DNA from: Glycomyces albidus
Lineage (GTDB): Bacteria; Actinomycetota; Actinomycetes; Mycobacteriales; Micromonosporaceae
NCBI RefSeq assembly: GCF_009451885.1
Contig: NZ_WIAO01000033.1
Location: 1 to 52,731, forward strand
Length of the DNA: 52,731 bases
Direction: 5' to 3'
The first letter of the stretch is position 1. Every line of letters begins with the position of its first letter. The notes under the pieces are model-generated. The model searched no databases. It worked only from the letters and a program-made list of their open reading frames with translations, and was not told the DNA's origin. The position numbers and the translations under genes were made by a program. Of this stretch, positions 16,075 to 24,117 are shown piece by piece.

Positions 16075-18141
16075 ATGAGCACTGTCGACACGGCCGAGCG
16101 GGCCGCCGACGCGGAACCCGCGCCCCCCGCCCTGGGCAGGTCGCGCCGGAACCTGGTGTTCGTCACGATCCTGCTCGGCATGCTCATGGCGGCGCTGGAC
16201 CAGACGATCGTCTCGACGGCGCTGCCGACGATCGTCGCCGACCTCGGCGGGGCCGGCCACATGGCGTGGGTCGTCACGTCCTATCTGCTCGCGGAGGCGA
16301 TCGCGTCGGCGGTCGTCGGCAAGTTCGGCGACATGTTCGGGCGCAAGGCGATCTTCCAGCTCAGCGCGATCGTGTTCGTCGGCGGTTCGGCGCTCGCCGG
16401 GTTCAGTGGCGACATGGTGTTCCTCATCGTCGCCCGCGCGGTCCAGGGCCTGGGCGCCGGCGGCCTCATGGTGACGGCGATGGCGCTCATCGCCGACGTG
16501 ATCCCGCTGCGCGAGCGCGGCAAGTACCAGGGTGCCATGGGCGCGGTCTTCGGGGTGACGACCGTGCTCGGCCCGACCCTCGGCGGGCTGTTCACCGACC
16601 ACCTGTCGTGGCGGTGGTGCTTCTACGTGAACGTGCCGATCGCGGTGGTCATGATCGCGATGGCGGCCGCGACGGTGCCGCGCGTGCGCTCGGCCGTGAA
16701 GCCGGTCATCGACTACTGGGGCCTGATCTTCGTCGCGATCGGCACCTCGCTGCTGCTCCTCGCGCTCGAATGGGGCGGCGACGAGTACGCGTGGGACTCG
16801 CCGGCGATCCTCGGCATGTTCGCGGGCGCGGTCGCGGCCCTGGCGGTGTTCGTGGCGGTCGAGCGGCGGGCCGCCGAGCCGATCCTGCCGATGTGGCTGT
16901 TCGCGAACCCGGTCTTCACGGTGTGCTCGGTCCTGAGTTTCATCGTCGGGTTCGCGATGCTCGGCGCCATGACGTTCCTGCCGACGTACCTCCAGTACGT
17001 GGACGGCGACTCGGCGACGGTCTCGGGCTACCGGACGCTGCCGATGGTCGCCGGGATGCTCGCCACCTCGATCATGTCCGGCTCGGTCGTCAGCCGCACC
17101 GGGAAGTACAAGGTGTTCCCGATCGTCGGCACCGGCACCATGGCCGCGGGCCTGTACCTGATGTCCACGATGGGCCCGGGCACCAGCGTGTGGCTGGAGT
17201 CGGCGTACATGCTGGTCCTGGGTCTCGGCCTGGGCCTGGCGATGCAGGTGCTCACGATCGCGGTCCAGAACACGGTGCCGTACGCGCAGCTCGGCGCGGC
17301 GACCTCGGGCGTGACGTTCTTCAGGACCGTGGGCTCGACGTTCGGGACGGCGATCTTCGGGACCCTGTTCAGCAACCACTCGCCGCCGCTGCTCGCCGCC
17401 GCGTACGCCCAGACCGGGCTCGACCCGGCCGCGGTCGCGAGTCCCGGTGCGCTGCACGAACTCCCGGACGATGTGATCGCCCCGGTCGTGGAGGCGTACG
17501 CGGACTCGATCGGCTTCGTGTTCCTGTGGACCGTCCCGGTCGCGGTGCTCGGATTCCTGGTGGCGTGGTTCCTCCAGGAGCGGCCGCTGCACGACGCGGC
17601 GCGCGGCCGCGCGGTCGACATGGGCGAGGGCTTCGGCGCCCCGGACCCGTCGCCGTCGGAGGAGCGGCTCGCGCGGATGGTCGCCGACCTGATGCGGCGC
17701 GACCGGCGCACCGTCTACACCGAGGTGTACGAGTCGGCGTCCGGCGTGAGCGCCCTCGACCGGGCCGGGTCGTGGGCGCTGCGGCAGGTCTACATGCGGC
17801 AGGTCGCCGGGATCGACGCGACACTGCCGAGGATCGCCGCGGCCCACCGGCTCCCGCCGCAGGTGCTGCAGCCGGTGTTCGTGCAGGCGGTCCGGGAGGG
17901 CTATCTCGCGGTCGACGCGGGGCGGCTCAGCCTGACCCCGCGCGGCCGGGCCGAGTTCGAGCTGTTCGTGGCGGCCTGGCGGCGCTGGCTCGACCGGCAC
18001 CTTGACGATTGGGACCTGGCCGACCCGCGTGACCGGGAGGTGTTCGACCGGACGGTCGCCCGCCTGGCGCGCGACATCGCCGAGCAGGAGTCGTTCGACG
18101 AGGAGGACCGGCGCGAGTCGAAGGCGGACGCGGCCGCGTGA
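16075..18141 (+). CDS. DHA2-family MFS drug exporter with C-terminal winged-helix-like domain
   Basis: A 688-aa 14-helix major facilitator of the EmrB/QacA group (about residues 25-500): MAALDQTIVSTALPTI in helix 1, GKFGDMFGRK in the loop 2-3, RAVQGLGAGGLM and GPTLGGLFTDHLSWRWCFYVNVP (motif C region). It pumps lipophilic drugs out using the proton gradient. Residues about 545-688 form an extra cytoplasmic domain (PQVLQPVFVQAVREGYLAV, LSLTPRGRAEFELFVAAWRR) that looks like a MarR-type winged helix; this extension is seen in some actinobacterial pumps. TATCGT (16062-16067) ends 7 nt before the ATG with no ribosome site, so it is probably leaderless. Confidence 0.92.
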   Translation: MSTVDTAERAADAEPAPPALGRSRRNLVFVTILLGMLMAALDQTIVSTALPTIVADLGGAGHMAWVVTSYLLAEAIASAVVGKFGDMFGRKAIFQLSAIVFVGGSALAGFSGDMVFLIVARAVQGLGAGGLMVTAMALIADVIPLRERGKYQGAMGAVFGVTTVLGPTLGGLFTDHLSWRWCFYVNVPIAVVMIAMAAATVPRVRSAVKPVIDYWGLIFVAIGTSLLLLALEWGGDEYAWDSPAILGMFAGAVAALAVFVAVERRAAEPILPMWLFANPVFTVCSVLSFIVGFAMLGAMTFLPTYLQYVDGDSATVSGYRTLPMVAGMLATSIMSGSVVSRTGKYKVFPIVGTGTMAAGLYLMSTMGPGTSVWLESAYMLVLGLGLGLAMQVLTIAVQNTVPYAQLGAATSGVTFFRTVGSTFGTAIFGTLFSNHSPPLLAAAYAQTGLDPAAVASPGALHELPDDVIAPVVEAYADSIGFVFLWTVPVAVLGFLVAWFLQERPLHDAARGRAVDMGEGFGAPDPSPSEERLARMVADLMRRDRRTVYTEVYESASGVSALDRAGSWALRQVYMRQVAGIDATLPRIAAAHRLPPQVLQPVFVQAVREGYLAVDAGRLSLTPRGRAEFELFVAAWRRWLDRHLDDWDLADPRDREVFDRTVARLARDIAEQESFDEEDRRESKADAAA

Positions 18142-18156
18142 AGCGGACGGGGCCGG

Positions 18157-18217
18157 CCCTTCGCGGTCAGTCCCGGCCCCGGCCGTCGCGGTCCGGCCCC
18201 TTCGCGGTCAGTCCCGG
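18157..18217 (-). repeat. 20-bp direct repeat spanning the stop of the erythromycin-esterase gene
   Basis: CCCTTCGCGGTCAGTCCCGG occurs exactly at 18157-18176 and 18198-18217. The second copy contains the TGA stop (18208-18210, minus strand) of the esterase gene. The first is a duplicate just beyond the gene end. Confidence 0.85.
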
Positions 18218-19224
18218 TCCGGCTCGTCGTCCGGTGCGGGCGCGAGCGCCGTCTTGTCGCCGTCCGCGACCAGGACCGCGTCGGCGCCGCCGAAGTCCTC
18301 GCCGCCGGCGAATCCGAGGCTGCCGGCGATGAAGCCGTACTTCGGGCCGAGGAGGGCCGCGACGACGGCCCCCGTGCCGAACCAGGTGAGGGTCATGCCC
18401 GCCATCTCCATGCGGCTCTCGTTGCGTTGCAGGTGGATGTTGTGCGCCAGGACCGCCGTCGGTCCGCGCCCGGCTTCGCGGTCGCGGATGTCGAGGAGGT
18501 TCCGGGCCATGATCGCGTCGCGGACGGCCGACAGGCGGCTCCACCGCTCGGCCTCGTCGATGCGCTCCGCGGCCTGGCGGTGGTAGCGCAGGAGGTCGAC
18601 GGCGGTGGCGGCGTGGATCCTGGCGCGGTCCCAGGCGGCGCGGGAGGTCGCCGCGATCAGGTGCGGCGCTCGCGAGTAAAGGGCGGTGAGGAGGTCGTCG
18701 GCGACGGCGCGGAGCCGGTGGGCCTCGGGGGTGTCGCCGGGCGAGGCGGCCGGGTCGGTGACCGCCTCCATGCGGCTCCACTGCTGGTCGTCGCCGGCGA
18801 GCGGCGCCAGGTCGAGGTCGAGTCCGAGGTAGTCGCGGACGTGCTCGAGGTGGCCGCGCGGGCTCGCCGCGGTGAACTCGAGCGGCGCGTCCATGCCGTG
18901 GAAGGACAACCGCTCGGCCGGAGGGCGCTGCTCGTTGTACTCGCGCATCCAGGCGACGAGGCGCCGGTTGACGTCGAAGGCGCCGAAGCCGTGCGTGAAG
19001 CCTTCGGCCATGGCGGTGTCGAGGCTGCCGGCGCGGCCTTGGACGTAGTCGTCCGCGGCGAGCCCGGCCACGCGGTCGGACTCGAACGCGATCGAGCGGA
19101 CGCCGCCGTCGACCAGGCGGGTGAGCAGTTCGAAGCGGGCGTCGGCGAGGGCCGTGTCGCCGTGCGACGGCTCGCCGAGCCCGATGAGTTCGTGGGATTC
19201 CCTGATGACGTCTGCAAGTTCCAT
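18208..19224 (-). CDS. Erythromycin-esterase family protein
   Basis: A 338-aa member of the EreA/EreB family (Pfam Erythro_esteras), enzymes that open the macrolide lactone ring or act on related esters. The catalytic region is seen in LIGLGEPSHGDTA (His21), IAFESDRVAG, the strand FHGMDAP and AVLAHNIHLQRNESRM. Actinobacterial members are diverse and many do not act on macrolides, so substrate is open. TACGTT (minus strand, 19232-19237) ends 7 nt before the ATG, so the mRNA may be leaderless. It diverges from a double MerR regulator, its likely controller. Confidence 0.88.
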   Translation of the reverse strand: MELADVIRESHELIGLGEPSHGDTALADARFELLTRLVDGGVRSIAFESDRVAGLAADDYVQGRAGSLDTAMAEGFTHGFGAFDVNRRLVAWMREYNEQRPPAERLSFHGMDAPLEFTAASPRGHLEHVRDYLGLDLDLAPLAGDDQQWSRMEAVTDPAASPGDTPEAHRLRAVADDLLTALYSRAPHLIAATSRAAWDRARIHAATAVDLLRYHRQAAERIDEAERWSRLSAVRDAIMARNLLDIRDREAGRGPTAVLAHNIHLQRNESRMEMAGMTLTWFGTGAVVAALLGPKYGFIAGSLGFAGGEDFGGADAVLVADGDKTALAPAPDDEPDRD

Positions 19225-19304
19225 GGTCGCAAACGTATCGTTGAAAGACCGGTTGAGACTTTGACCGGGTCTGACCTCGCACGCGTGCGGTAAAGTGTCA
19301 AACG
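19225..19304. promoter_or_regulatory. Divergent promoter region between esterase and MerR genes
   Basis: The 80-bp gap holds -10-like boxes 7-8 nt from both start codons: TACGTT for the esterase and TAAAGT (19291-19296) for merR. It also contains a perfect palindrome CGCACGCGTGCG (19278-19289) and an imperfect dyad GGTTGAGACTTTGACC (19251-19266). The dyads are candidate MerR operators; long-spacer MerR promoter geometry is not clear. Confidence 0.5.
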
Positions 19305-20042
19305 ATGGTGAACTTGCGGCCTTCGGATCTGGCGCGGGAGCACGGCCTGACGGCCCAGGCGGTCCGCAACTACGAGCGCGACGGGTTCATTCCGCCCGCC
19401 GAGCGCACCCCCAGCGGCTACCGGGTGTACACGCCGGTGCACGCGGCGGCGCTCCGCGCCTTCCTCGCGCTGGTCCGGGCGTACGGTCACGCGGTCGCCG
19501 GAGAGGTCATGCATGCGATCCGCGACGGCGGCGTCGACGACGTCCTGATGATCATCGACCGCGGCCACGAGCAGCTGCTGCGCGACCGCGGCACGCTCGA
19601 CGCGGTCCGCGCGTCGGTCGGCCGGCTGACCGGCGAGGCGCCCGGGCCGCCGCGGCCGCTCGCGCCCTTCACGATCGGGGAGCTCGCCTACCGGCTGCGG
19701 GTCACCCCCGCGACGCTGCGGAACTGGGAGGAGGCCGGCATCCTCACCCCCGAGCGCGACCGGGCGACCGGGTACCGGCGGTTCGACGCGGCCGACGTGC
19801 GGGACGCCGAACTCGCCCACCTGCTCCGGCGCGGCGGCTACCCGCTCGAGCACATCGCGACGGTGGTCCGGCAGGTGCGCACCGCGGGCGGCGCCGAGGC
19901 GCTCGCCGAGTCGCTTGAGGACTGGCGGCGCCGGCTGACCCGGCGGGGCCTGGCCATGCTCGACGCGGCCGCGCAGCTCAGCGACTACCTGCGGCTGCTC
20001 GACGAGGTGCGCGAGCGCGCCGCTGGAGACCGGGCCCCATAA
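19305..20042 (+). CDS. MerR-family regulator with two DNA-binding heads
   Basis: A 245-aa protein with two MerR helix-turn-helix modules in one chain. The first (residues 1-45) reads LRPSDLAREHGLTAQAVRNY with SGYRVYTP; the second (122-165) reads FTIGELAYRLRVTPATLRNW with TGYRRFDAADV. A helical part separates them (46-110) and a C-terminal helical region follows. Usual MerR proteins have one head and dimerise. The first head has lost the common IGE/R-SxxTLR pattern in favour of AVRNYE but keeps the wing. It is divergent from the esterase gene. Effector unknown; no metal-binding cysteines are seen, so a drug or metabolite is more likely. Confidence 0.9.
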   Translation: MVNLRPSDLAREHGLTAQAVRNYERDGFIPPAERTPSGYRVYTPVHAAALRAFLALVRAYGHAVAGEVMHAIRDGGVDDVLMIIDRGHEQLLRDRGTLDAVRASVGRLTGEAPGPPRPLAPFTIGELAYRLRVTPATLRNWEEAGILTPERDRATGYRRFDAADVRDAELAHLLRRGGYPLEHIATVVRQVRTAGGAEALAESLEDWRRRLTRRGLAMLDAAAQLSDYLRLLDEVRERAAGDRAP

Positions 20043-20045
20043 TGG

Positions 20046-20068
20046 GTGACCGCCATGTCACATAGCAC
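20046..20068 (+). promoter_or_regulatory. Operator-like element before the GntR gene
   Basis: GTGAC (20046-20050) and GTCAC (20057-20061) form an inverted repeat spaced by 6 nt. The 12-mer GTCACATAGCAC (20057-20068) is the reverse complement of GTGCTATGTGAC, one base from the element at 14317 and 40138. It lies directly before the GAGGAG ribosome site, in a position suited to autoregulation. Confidence 0.55.
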
Positions 20069-20080
20069 TGAGGAGCCGCG

Positions 20081-20767
20081 ATGCCCGCCCGAGTCGCCCG
20101 GCCGGACACCCCGATGACCCTGCCGGAACTGGAGGGCCGCCGCGCCAGCTACCGGGAGCGCGTCGGCGAGGCCCTGCGGGCTGCGATCATCGCCGGGCAC
20201 CTGAGCCCCGGACGGGTCTACTCGGTCCCGGCGCTCGCCGAGCAGTTCGGCGTCTCGGCCACGCCCGTGCGCGAGGCGATGCTCGACCTGGTCAAGGAGG
20301 AGCTGCTGGAGCCGGTGCCCAACAAGGGGTTCCGGGTCACGACCGTCTCGGAGGAGCGGCTCGACGAGTACACGCGGCTGCGCGAGCTCATCGAGGTGCC
20401 CACGGTCGTGGCGCTGGCGTCGACGGCGGACCCGGTCGAGGTGGAGGCGCTGCGCCCGCTCGCGCAGGCGATCGTCGACGCGGCGGCCGAGGAGGACCTG
20501 CTCGCGTACGTCGAGGCGGACATGCGGTTCCATCTGGCGCTGCTGTCGCTGTCGGGCAACCGGACGCTGGTCGAGACGGTGCGGAACCTGCGGCTGCGCT
20601 CGCGCCTGTACGGGTTGACGGCGCTGCTGGAGCTCGGTGAGCTGGAGGAGTCCGCGGTCGAGCACCTCGAGATCGTCGAATGCCTGCTGGCTCGCGACCC
20701 CGAGGGCACGCGGAACGTCATGGAGCTGCACCTGAGCCACGTGCGGGGGAAGTGGGCGCAGCCCTGA
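20081..20767 (+). CDS. GntR-family regulator, FadR/FCD subfamily
   Basis: A 228-aa transcription factor. The winged helix (about 25-85) has LRAAIIAGHLSPGRVYSVPA, LAEQFGVSATPVREAMLDLV and NKGFRVTTVS. The C-terminal all-helical FCD domain (about 90-220) has YTRLRELIEVPTVVALAS, the metal-ligand segment ADMRFHLALLSLSGNRTLVE and MELHLSHVRG, with His residues placed as in metal-binding FCD proteins. Such regulators sense carboxylic acids. The ATG follows GAGGAG. An inverted element in its leader suggests autoregulation. The target genes may include others with the shared 12-mer. Confidence 0.92.
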   Translation: MPARVARPDTPMTLPELEGRRASYRERVGEALRAAIIAGHLSPGRVYSVPALAEQFGVSATPVREAMLDLVKEELLEPVPNKGFRVTTVSEERLDEYTRLRELIEVPTVVALASTADPVEVEALRPLAQAIVDAAAEEDLLAYVEADMRFHLALLSLSGNRTLVETVRNLRLRSRLYGLTALLELGELEESAVEHLEIVECLLARDPEGTRNVMELHLSHVRGKWAQP

Positions 20768-20820
20768 CCGGCCTGGCCGCGTCAGTGCCGGCGGAGCCGG
20801 TGCCGGCCGCGTGAGCGCCG

Positions 20821-20857
20821 GTCGTGTCGGGGCCGGTCGTGTCAGTGCCGTCGTGTC
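20821..20857 (-). repeat. Three short repeats at the 3' end of the His-rich gene
   Basis: GTCGTGTC occurs at 20821-20828, 20836-20843 and 20850-20857, twice followed by AGTG. The last copy includes part of the stop codon (20856-20858, minus strand) of the His-rich protein gene. Confidence 0.65.
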
Positions 20858-21149
20858 AGTGGTCGTCCCAGTGGCCGGCGTGGGCCGCGTGCCGGTGGCC
20901 GTCGTGGGCGTAGTCGGTGTGGTCGCCGTGGGCGACCGCGACGTGGCCGCAGTCCTGGCCGTGCTGGTGCTGGTGGCCGTCGTGGACGTGGTGGCCCTCG
21001 GGTTCGCATTCGTCGACGTGGTCGCCGTGGACGCGGTGCAGGCAGCCGTCGTGGGCGTAGTCGGTGTGGTCGCCGTGCGCGATCGCGACGTGGCCGCAGT
21101 CCTGGCCGTGCCGGTGCGCGTGCTCGGTGTGAACGGTGTGTGCGGCCAT
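20856..21149 (-). CDS. Histidine-rich tandem-repeat protein, probable metal binder
   Basis: A 97-aa soluble protein with 27 histidines and 4 cysteines. A 22-residue unit occurs twice (14-35 and 63-84), identical but for Ile/Val; its core reads HGQDCGHVA and HGDHTDYAHDG. The segment between (36-62) is also His-rich with Cys36 and Cys48. The composition points to binding, buffering or delivery of zinc, nickel or copper. I recall similar short repeat proteins in other actinobacteria, but no assigned function. A strong AAGGAGGG ribosome site precedes the ATG. It stands alone on the minus strand. Upstream (21231-21250) is CTGATTTGAGGTCTATTCAG, a weak dyad that might hold a metal-regulator site. 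Confidence 0.88.
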   Translation of the reverse strand: MAAHTVHTEHAHRHGQDCGHVAIAHGDHTDYAHDGCLHRVHGDHVDECEPEGHHVHDGHQHQHGQDCGHVAVAHGDHTDYAHDGHRHAAHAGHWDDH

Positions 21150-21274
21150 GTCGCCGCCCTCCTTAGTCCGACCTTGCGGGAGCCGTCGCCGCCGGCGCGG
21201 CTCACACCGCCACCGTAACGCCCGAAGCGCCTGATTTGAGGTCTATTCAGATTTGGTGGTGGACGTGGCAGGGC

Positions 21275-21919
21275 TCAGGCGTTCACGACGTGGTCGATGG
21301 CCTCGACGATCGAGCCGGCGGTGTGCGTGGGCCGGTAGTCGGCGCGGGCCCATTCGCGGCCGAGGTGGAGCCAGACGCTGGGGACGCCGAGGCGGTGGGC
21401 GCCGAGGATGTCGGCGTCGTCGCGGTCGCCGATCATCCAGGCGTCCTCGAGCGAGCCGTCGACCGCCGCCGCGGCGGCGTGGAAGATCGCGGGCTCGGGC
21501 TTGTCGGCGCCGACGGCCTCGCTGACGATCGCGGCGTCGACGTGCCGGTCGAGCCCGGCGTTGCGGATCTTGGCGGTCTGGTTCGCGACCGGGCCGTTGG
21601 TGACGATCACGACCCGGTGCCCGGCGGCGCGGGCGCGGTCGAGCGCGGCGGCGGTCTCGGGTGCGAGGCGGGCGTTGTCCTGGGAGCAGCGAAGGAGGGC
21701 CTGGATCAGGTCGCCCTCGCCGAGGCCGAGGTCGAGGCGGTCGAGGATCGCCTCGGCGACGACGGGCCGGGGCGTGTAGCCGCGGTCGTCGACGGCCATG
21801 ATCCAGTCGGCGTGGCCGGCGGGGGCGCCGCGGTCGGCGAGGAGCGCGAGCAGGCCGGTGCGGAACCCGGCGTCGCGGTCGATGAGCGTGTTGTCGAGGT
21901 CGGTCATCAAGAGCGTCAC
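21275..21919 (-). CDS. HAD-family hydrolase
   Basis: A 214-aa haloacid-dehalogenase-like phosphatase. Motif I is TDLDNTLIDRD, motif II VVIVTNG, motif III the Lys in GADKPEPAIFHAAA, and motif IV MIGDRDDADILGA. The helical cap lies between I and II. Substrate unknown; phosphoglycolate- or nucleotide-type substrates are usual. I chose the GTG at 21919 (VTLLMTDLDNT) because TAGCCT (minus strand, 21927-21932) ends 7 nt before it, fitting a leaderless start; an internal ATG at 21907 is the alternative. Confidence 0.88.
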   Translation of the reverse strand: MTLLMTDLDNTLIDRDAGFRTGLLALLADRGAPAGHADWIMAVDDRGYTPRPVVAEAILDRLDLGLGEGDLIQALLRCSQDNARLAPETAAALDRARAAGHRVVIVTNGPVANQTAKIRNAGLDRHVDAAIVSEAVGADKPEPAIFHAAAAAVDGSLEDAWMIGDRDDADILGAHRLGVPSVWLHLGREWARADYRPTHTAGSIVEAIDHVVNA

Positions 21920-22032
21920 GAACGCCAGGCTAGGCCCCGTCCTGCGCATCGGCGCGAGGCGGTGTCCGAGTCCGTTCGCCCGCAACGCATGTCGGCGGCT
22001 CGCGGGCTCGGCAGGGCCGCGGAGGCGGCCCG

Positions 22033-23880
22033 TCACCGCGTCGCGGGTCGGCGGGCGTCGCGGATGGCGACGGCGGCGTTGAGGAGGCCGATGTGGCTGA
22101 ACGCCTGCGGGAAGTTCCCGAGCATCGCGCCGATCGCGGTGTCGATCTCCTCGGATAGGAGCCCGAGGTCGTTGGCGCATGAGGCGGCGAGTGCGAACGC
22201 GTCGGCGGCGCGGTCGGGGCGGCCGGTGAGCGCGAGCGCCTGGGCGAGCCAGAAGGTGCACATCACGAAGGAGCCTTCGACGCCTTCGAGGCCGTCGCTG
22301 CCGGCCTCGTAGCGGCGCACGAGGCCGCGCTCGTCCCGCAGCCGCCGGTCGATGGCGTCCACGGTGGACACGAGGCGGGGGTCGCCGTCGGGGAGGATCC
22401 CGGAGGCGGGCATGGCGAGGACGGCGGCGTCGAGGTCGTCGTCGCCGAAGGCCGCGCAGAACGCGCCGACGCGCGGGTTCCAGCCTTCGGTCTCGATCGC
22501 TTCGCGGATGCGGTCGCGCTCGGCCGCCCAGCGGCCGGCGCGGTCGGCGGCGTCGAGGCGGTGGGCGGACTTGACGGCGCGGTCGAGGGCGACCCAGCAC
22601 ATGAGTTTGGAGTAGACGTAGTGGCGCGGTGCGCCGCGGGACTCCCAGATGCCCTGGTCGGGCTGCTCCCACTGGTCGGCGGCGGCGTCGGCGATCCCGG
22701 AGAGGAAGCGCCGCGCCGGCTCGTCGAGCCCTCGGAGGTGGCCGCGCAGATGCCAGGCGGCGTCGAGGAGTTCGCCGTAGACGTCGAGCTGCGGCTGGAG
22801 CCAGGCGGCGTTGCCGACGCGGACGGGGCGCGAGCCGCGCCAGCCGGCGAGGTGGCCGAGTTCGCGTTCGGACAGGTCGTGCTCGCCGCCGATGCCGAAC
22901 ATGATCTGCAGCGGTTTCTGGGGCTGGTAGCGGGCGGCGGCGCGGGTCATGAACTCGAAGAACTCGACGGCTTCGCCGTGGCAGCCGGCGGCGGCCAGCG
23001 CCTGCACGGTGAAGCTGGCGTCGCGGACCCACGCGTAGCGGTAGTCCCAGTTGCGGCCGGCGCCGACGGCTTCGGGCAGGGAGGTGGTGGGGGCGGCGAC
23101 GATCGCGCCGGTGGGCTGGAAGCGGAGGGCCTCGAGGACGAGGACTGACCGCTTGACGAGGTCGGGGGCGGGTCCGGTCCAGGGCGGGTGGGCGTCGTTC
23201 CAGTCCTGCCAGCCGCGGACGGTCTCGTCGAGGGCGGCCTGGATCTCGTCTGGCGTCCACGGTGGACGGGGTGGTTGGGCGAGGCCGGCGGTCTGGACGG
23301 CGAAGTGGAGGCGCTGCCCGGCGCGGAGGGCGATGCGGGTGGTGGCGCCGTCGTCGCCGAAGTCGAGGGGGACGGGGCAGGAGAGGACGAAGCGGGCGGG
23401 TCCGCCGGTGGCGAGGACGCCTCCGGGGACGGTGGTGAAGATGGGGTTGACGAGGCCGTACTCGGGGCGGGGTCGGAAGGCGAAGTCGAGGTCGAGTTCG
23501 CCTGCGGTGCATTCGAGGACGCGGACGGTGGCGAGTGGGGCTCGGGCGGCGAGGCGGATGCGTCCGGCGTCGGTGCCGGTGGCGGGACCGAGGGCGAGGG
23601 CGTCGGTGAGGGCGGCGGTGCCGGTGTCGGTGGTGAACTCGGTGCGGAGGGCGAAGGTGTCGCCGATGTAGGCGCGGGTGCTCCGGAAGGGGGCGGCGGG
23701 GCGGATAGACCAGTGGCCGGCGTCGGGGTCGAGGAGGCGGCCGAGGACGGCGGGGCTGTCGAAGCGGGGGCGGCAGAGCCAGTCGATGGAGCCGTCGGTG
23801 GAGACGAGGGCGGCGGAGTGGCGGTCGGAGAGCAGGGCGTAGTCCTCGATGGGGCGGCCGTTCGCTGGTCGAGGGTCCAT
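22033..23880 (-). CDS. GH15 glucoamylase/trehalase-like glycoside hydrolase
   Basis: A 615-aa glycoside hydrolase family 15 protein. It opens with PIEDYALLSDRHSAALVSTDGSIDWLCRPRFDSPAVL, the standard N-terminal beta-domain signature, here split for length as IEDYALLSDRHSAALVS and GSIDWLC. The (alpha/alpha)6 catalytic barrel has RNWDYRYAWVRDASF with the likely general acid region, and VEGSFVMCTFWLAQAL with the second acidic residue. Actinobacterial GH15 proteins of this length include trehalases and alpha-glucosidases; no signal peptide is seen, so it is cytoplasmic and trehalose or maltooligosaccharides are likely substrates. GGAGGAGCACC precedes the ATG. Confidence 0.92.
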   Translation of the reverse strand: MDPRPANGRPIEDYALLSDRHSAALVSTDGSIDWLCRPRFDSPAVLGRLLDPDAGHWSIRPAAPFRSTRAYIGDTFALRTEFTTDTGTAALTDALALGPATGTDAGRIRLAARAPLATVRVLECTAGELDLDFAFRPRPEYGLVNPIFTTVPGGVLATGGPARFVLSCPVPLDFGDDGATTRIALRAGQRLHFAVQTAGLAQPPRPPWTPDEIQAALDETVRGWQDWNDAHPPWTGPAPDLVKRSVLVLEALRFQPTGAIVAAPTTSLPEAVGAGRNWDYRYAWVRDASFTVQALAAAGCHGEAVEFFEFMTRAAARYQPQKPLQIMFGIGGEHDLSERELGHLAGWRGSRPVRVGNAAWLQPQLDVYGELLDAAWHLRGHLRGLDEPARRFLSGIADAAADQWEQPDQGIWESRGAPRHYVYSKLMCWVALDRAVKSAHRLDAADRAGRWAAERDRIREAIETEGWNPRVGAFCAAFGDDDLDAAVLAMPASGILPDGDPRLVSTVDAIDRRLRDERGLVRRYEAGSDGLEGVEGSFVMCTFWLAQALALTGRPDRAADAFALAASCANDLGLLSEEIDTAIGAMLGNFPQAFSHIGLLNAAVAIRDARRPATR

Positions 23881-23987
23881 GGTGCTCCTCCGTTCTGGGC
23901 GGAAGCGTATCCGTTCCGGCGAGGGGGCGGGAGGGGGACGACTTTCGACGGGCGGCCCTCCTTATTCGCGGGCCCCCGGTTCAACGA

Positions 23988-24009
23988 CCGTTGCACGGGG
24001 GTGCGACGG
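23988..24009. promoter_or_regulatory. Inverted repeat upstream of the GH15 gene
   Basis: Arms CCGTTGCAC (23988-23996) and GTGCGACGG (24001-24009) pair over 9 positions with one G-T around GGGG. It lies about 110 nt upstream of the GH15 start in a 237-bp stretch without a gene. It could be an operator or a hairpin; no other signal is clear there. Confidence 0.4.
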
Positions 24010-24117
24010 TTCCGGCCGGTGACGAGCGCTCGTATTCACGGGTGGCCGGTGATGTGAGCTCGGACAAAGCATCGACCGAACCTCAGTGAATACAGCCGTG
24101 GACGCGGCCTCCGCCGC

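Noticed and set aside
14332..18000. 1222-codon minus-strand frame
   Set aside because: Shadow of the antiporter and the MFS gene; His/Arg/Glu-rich without domains.
20768..20855. Possible CRISPR-like repeats
   Set aside because: Units are 8-12 nt, irregularly spaced and GC-rich; there is no spacer pattern and no cas gene in the window.
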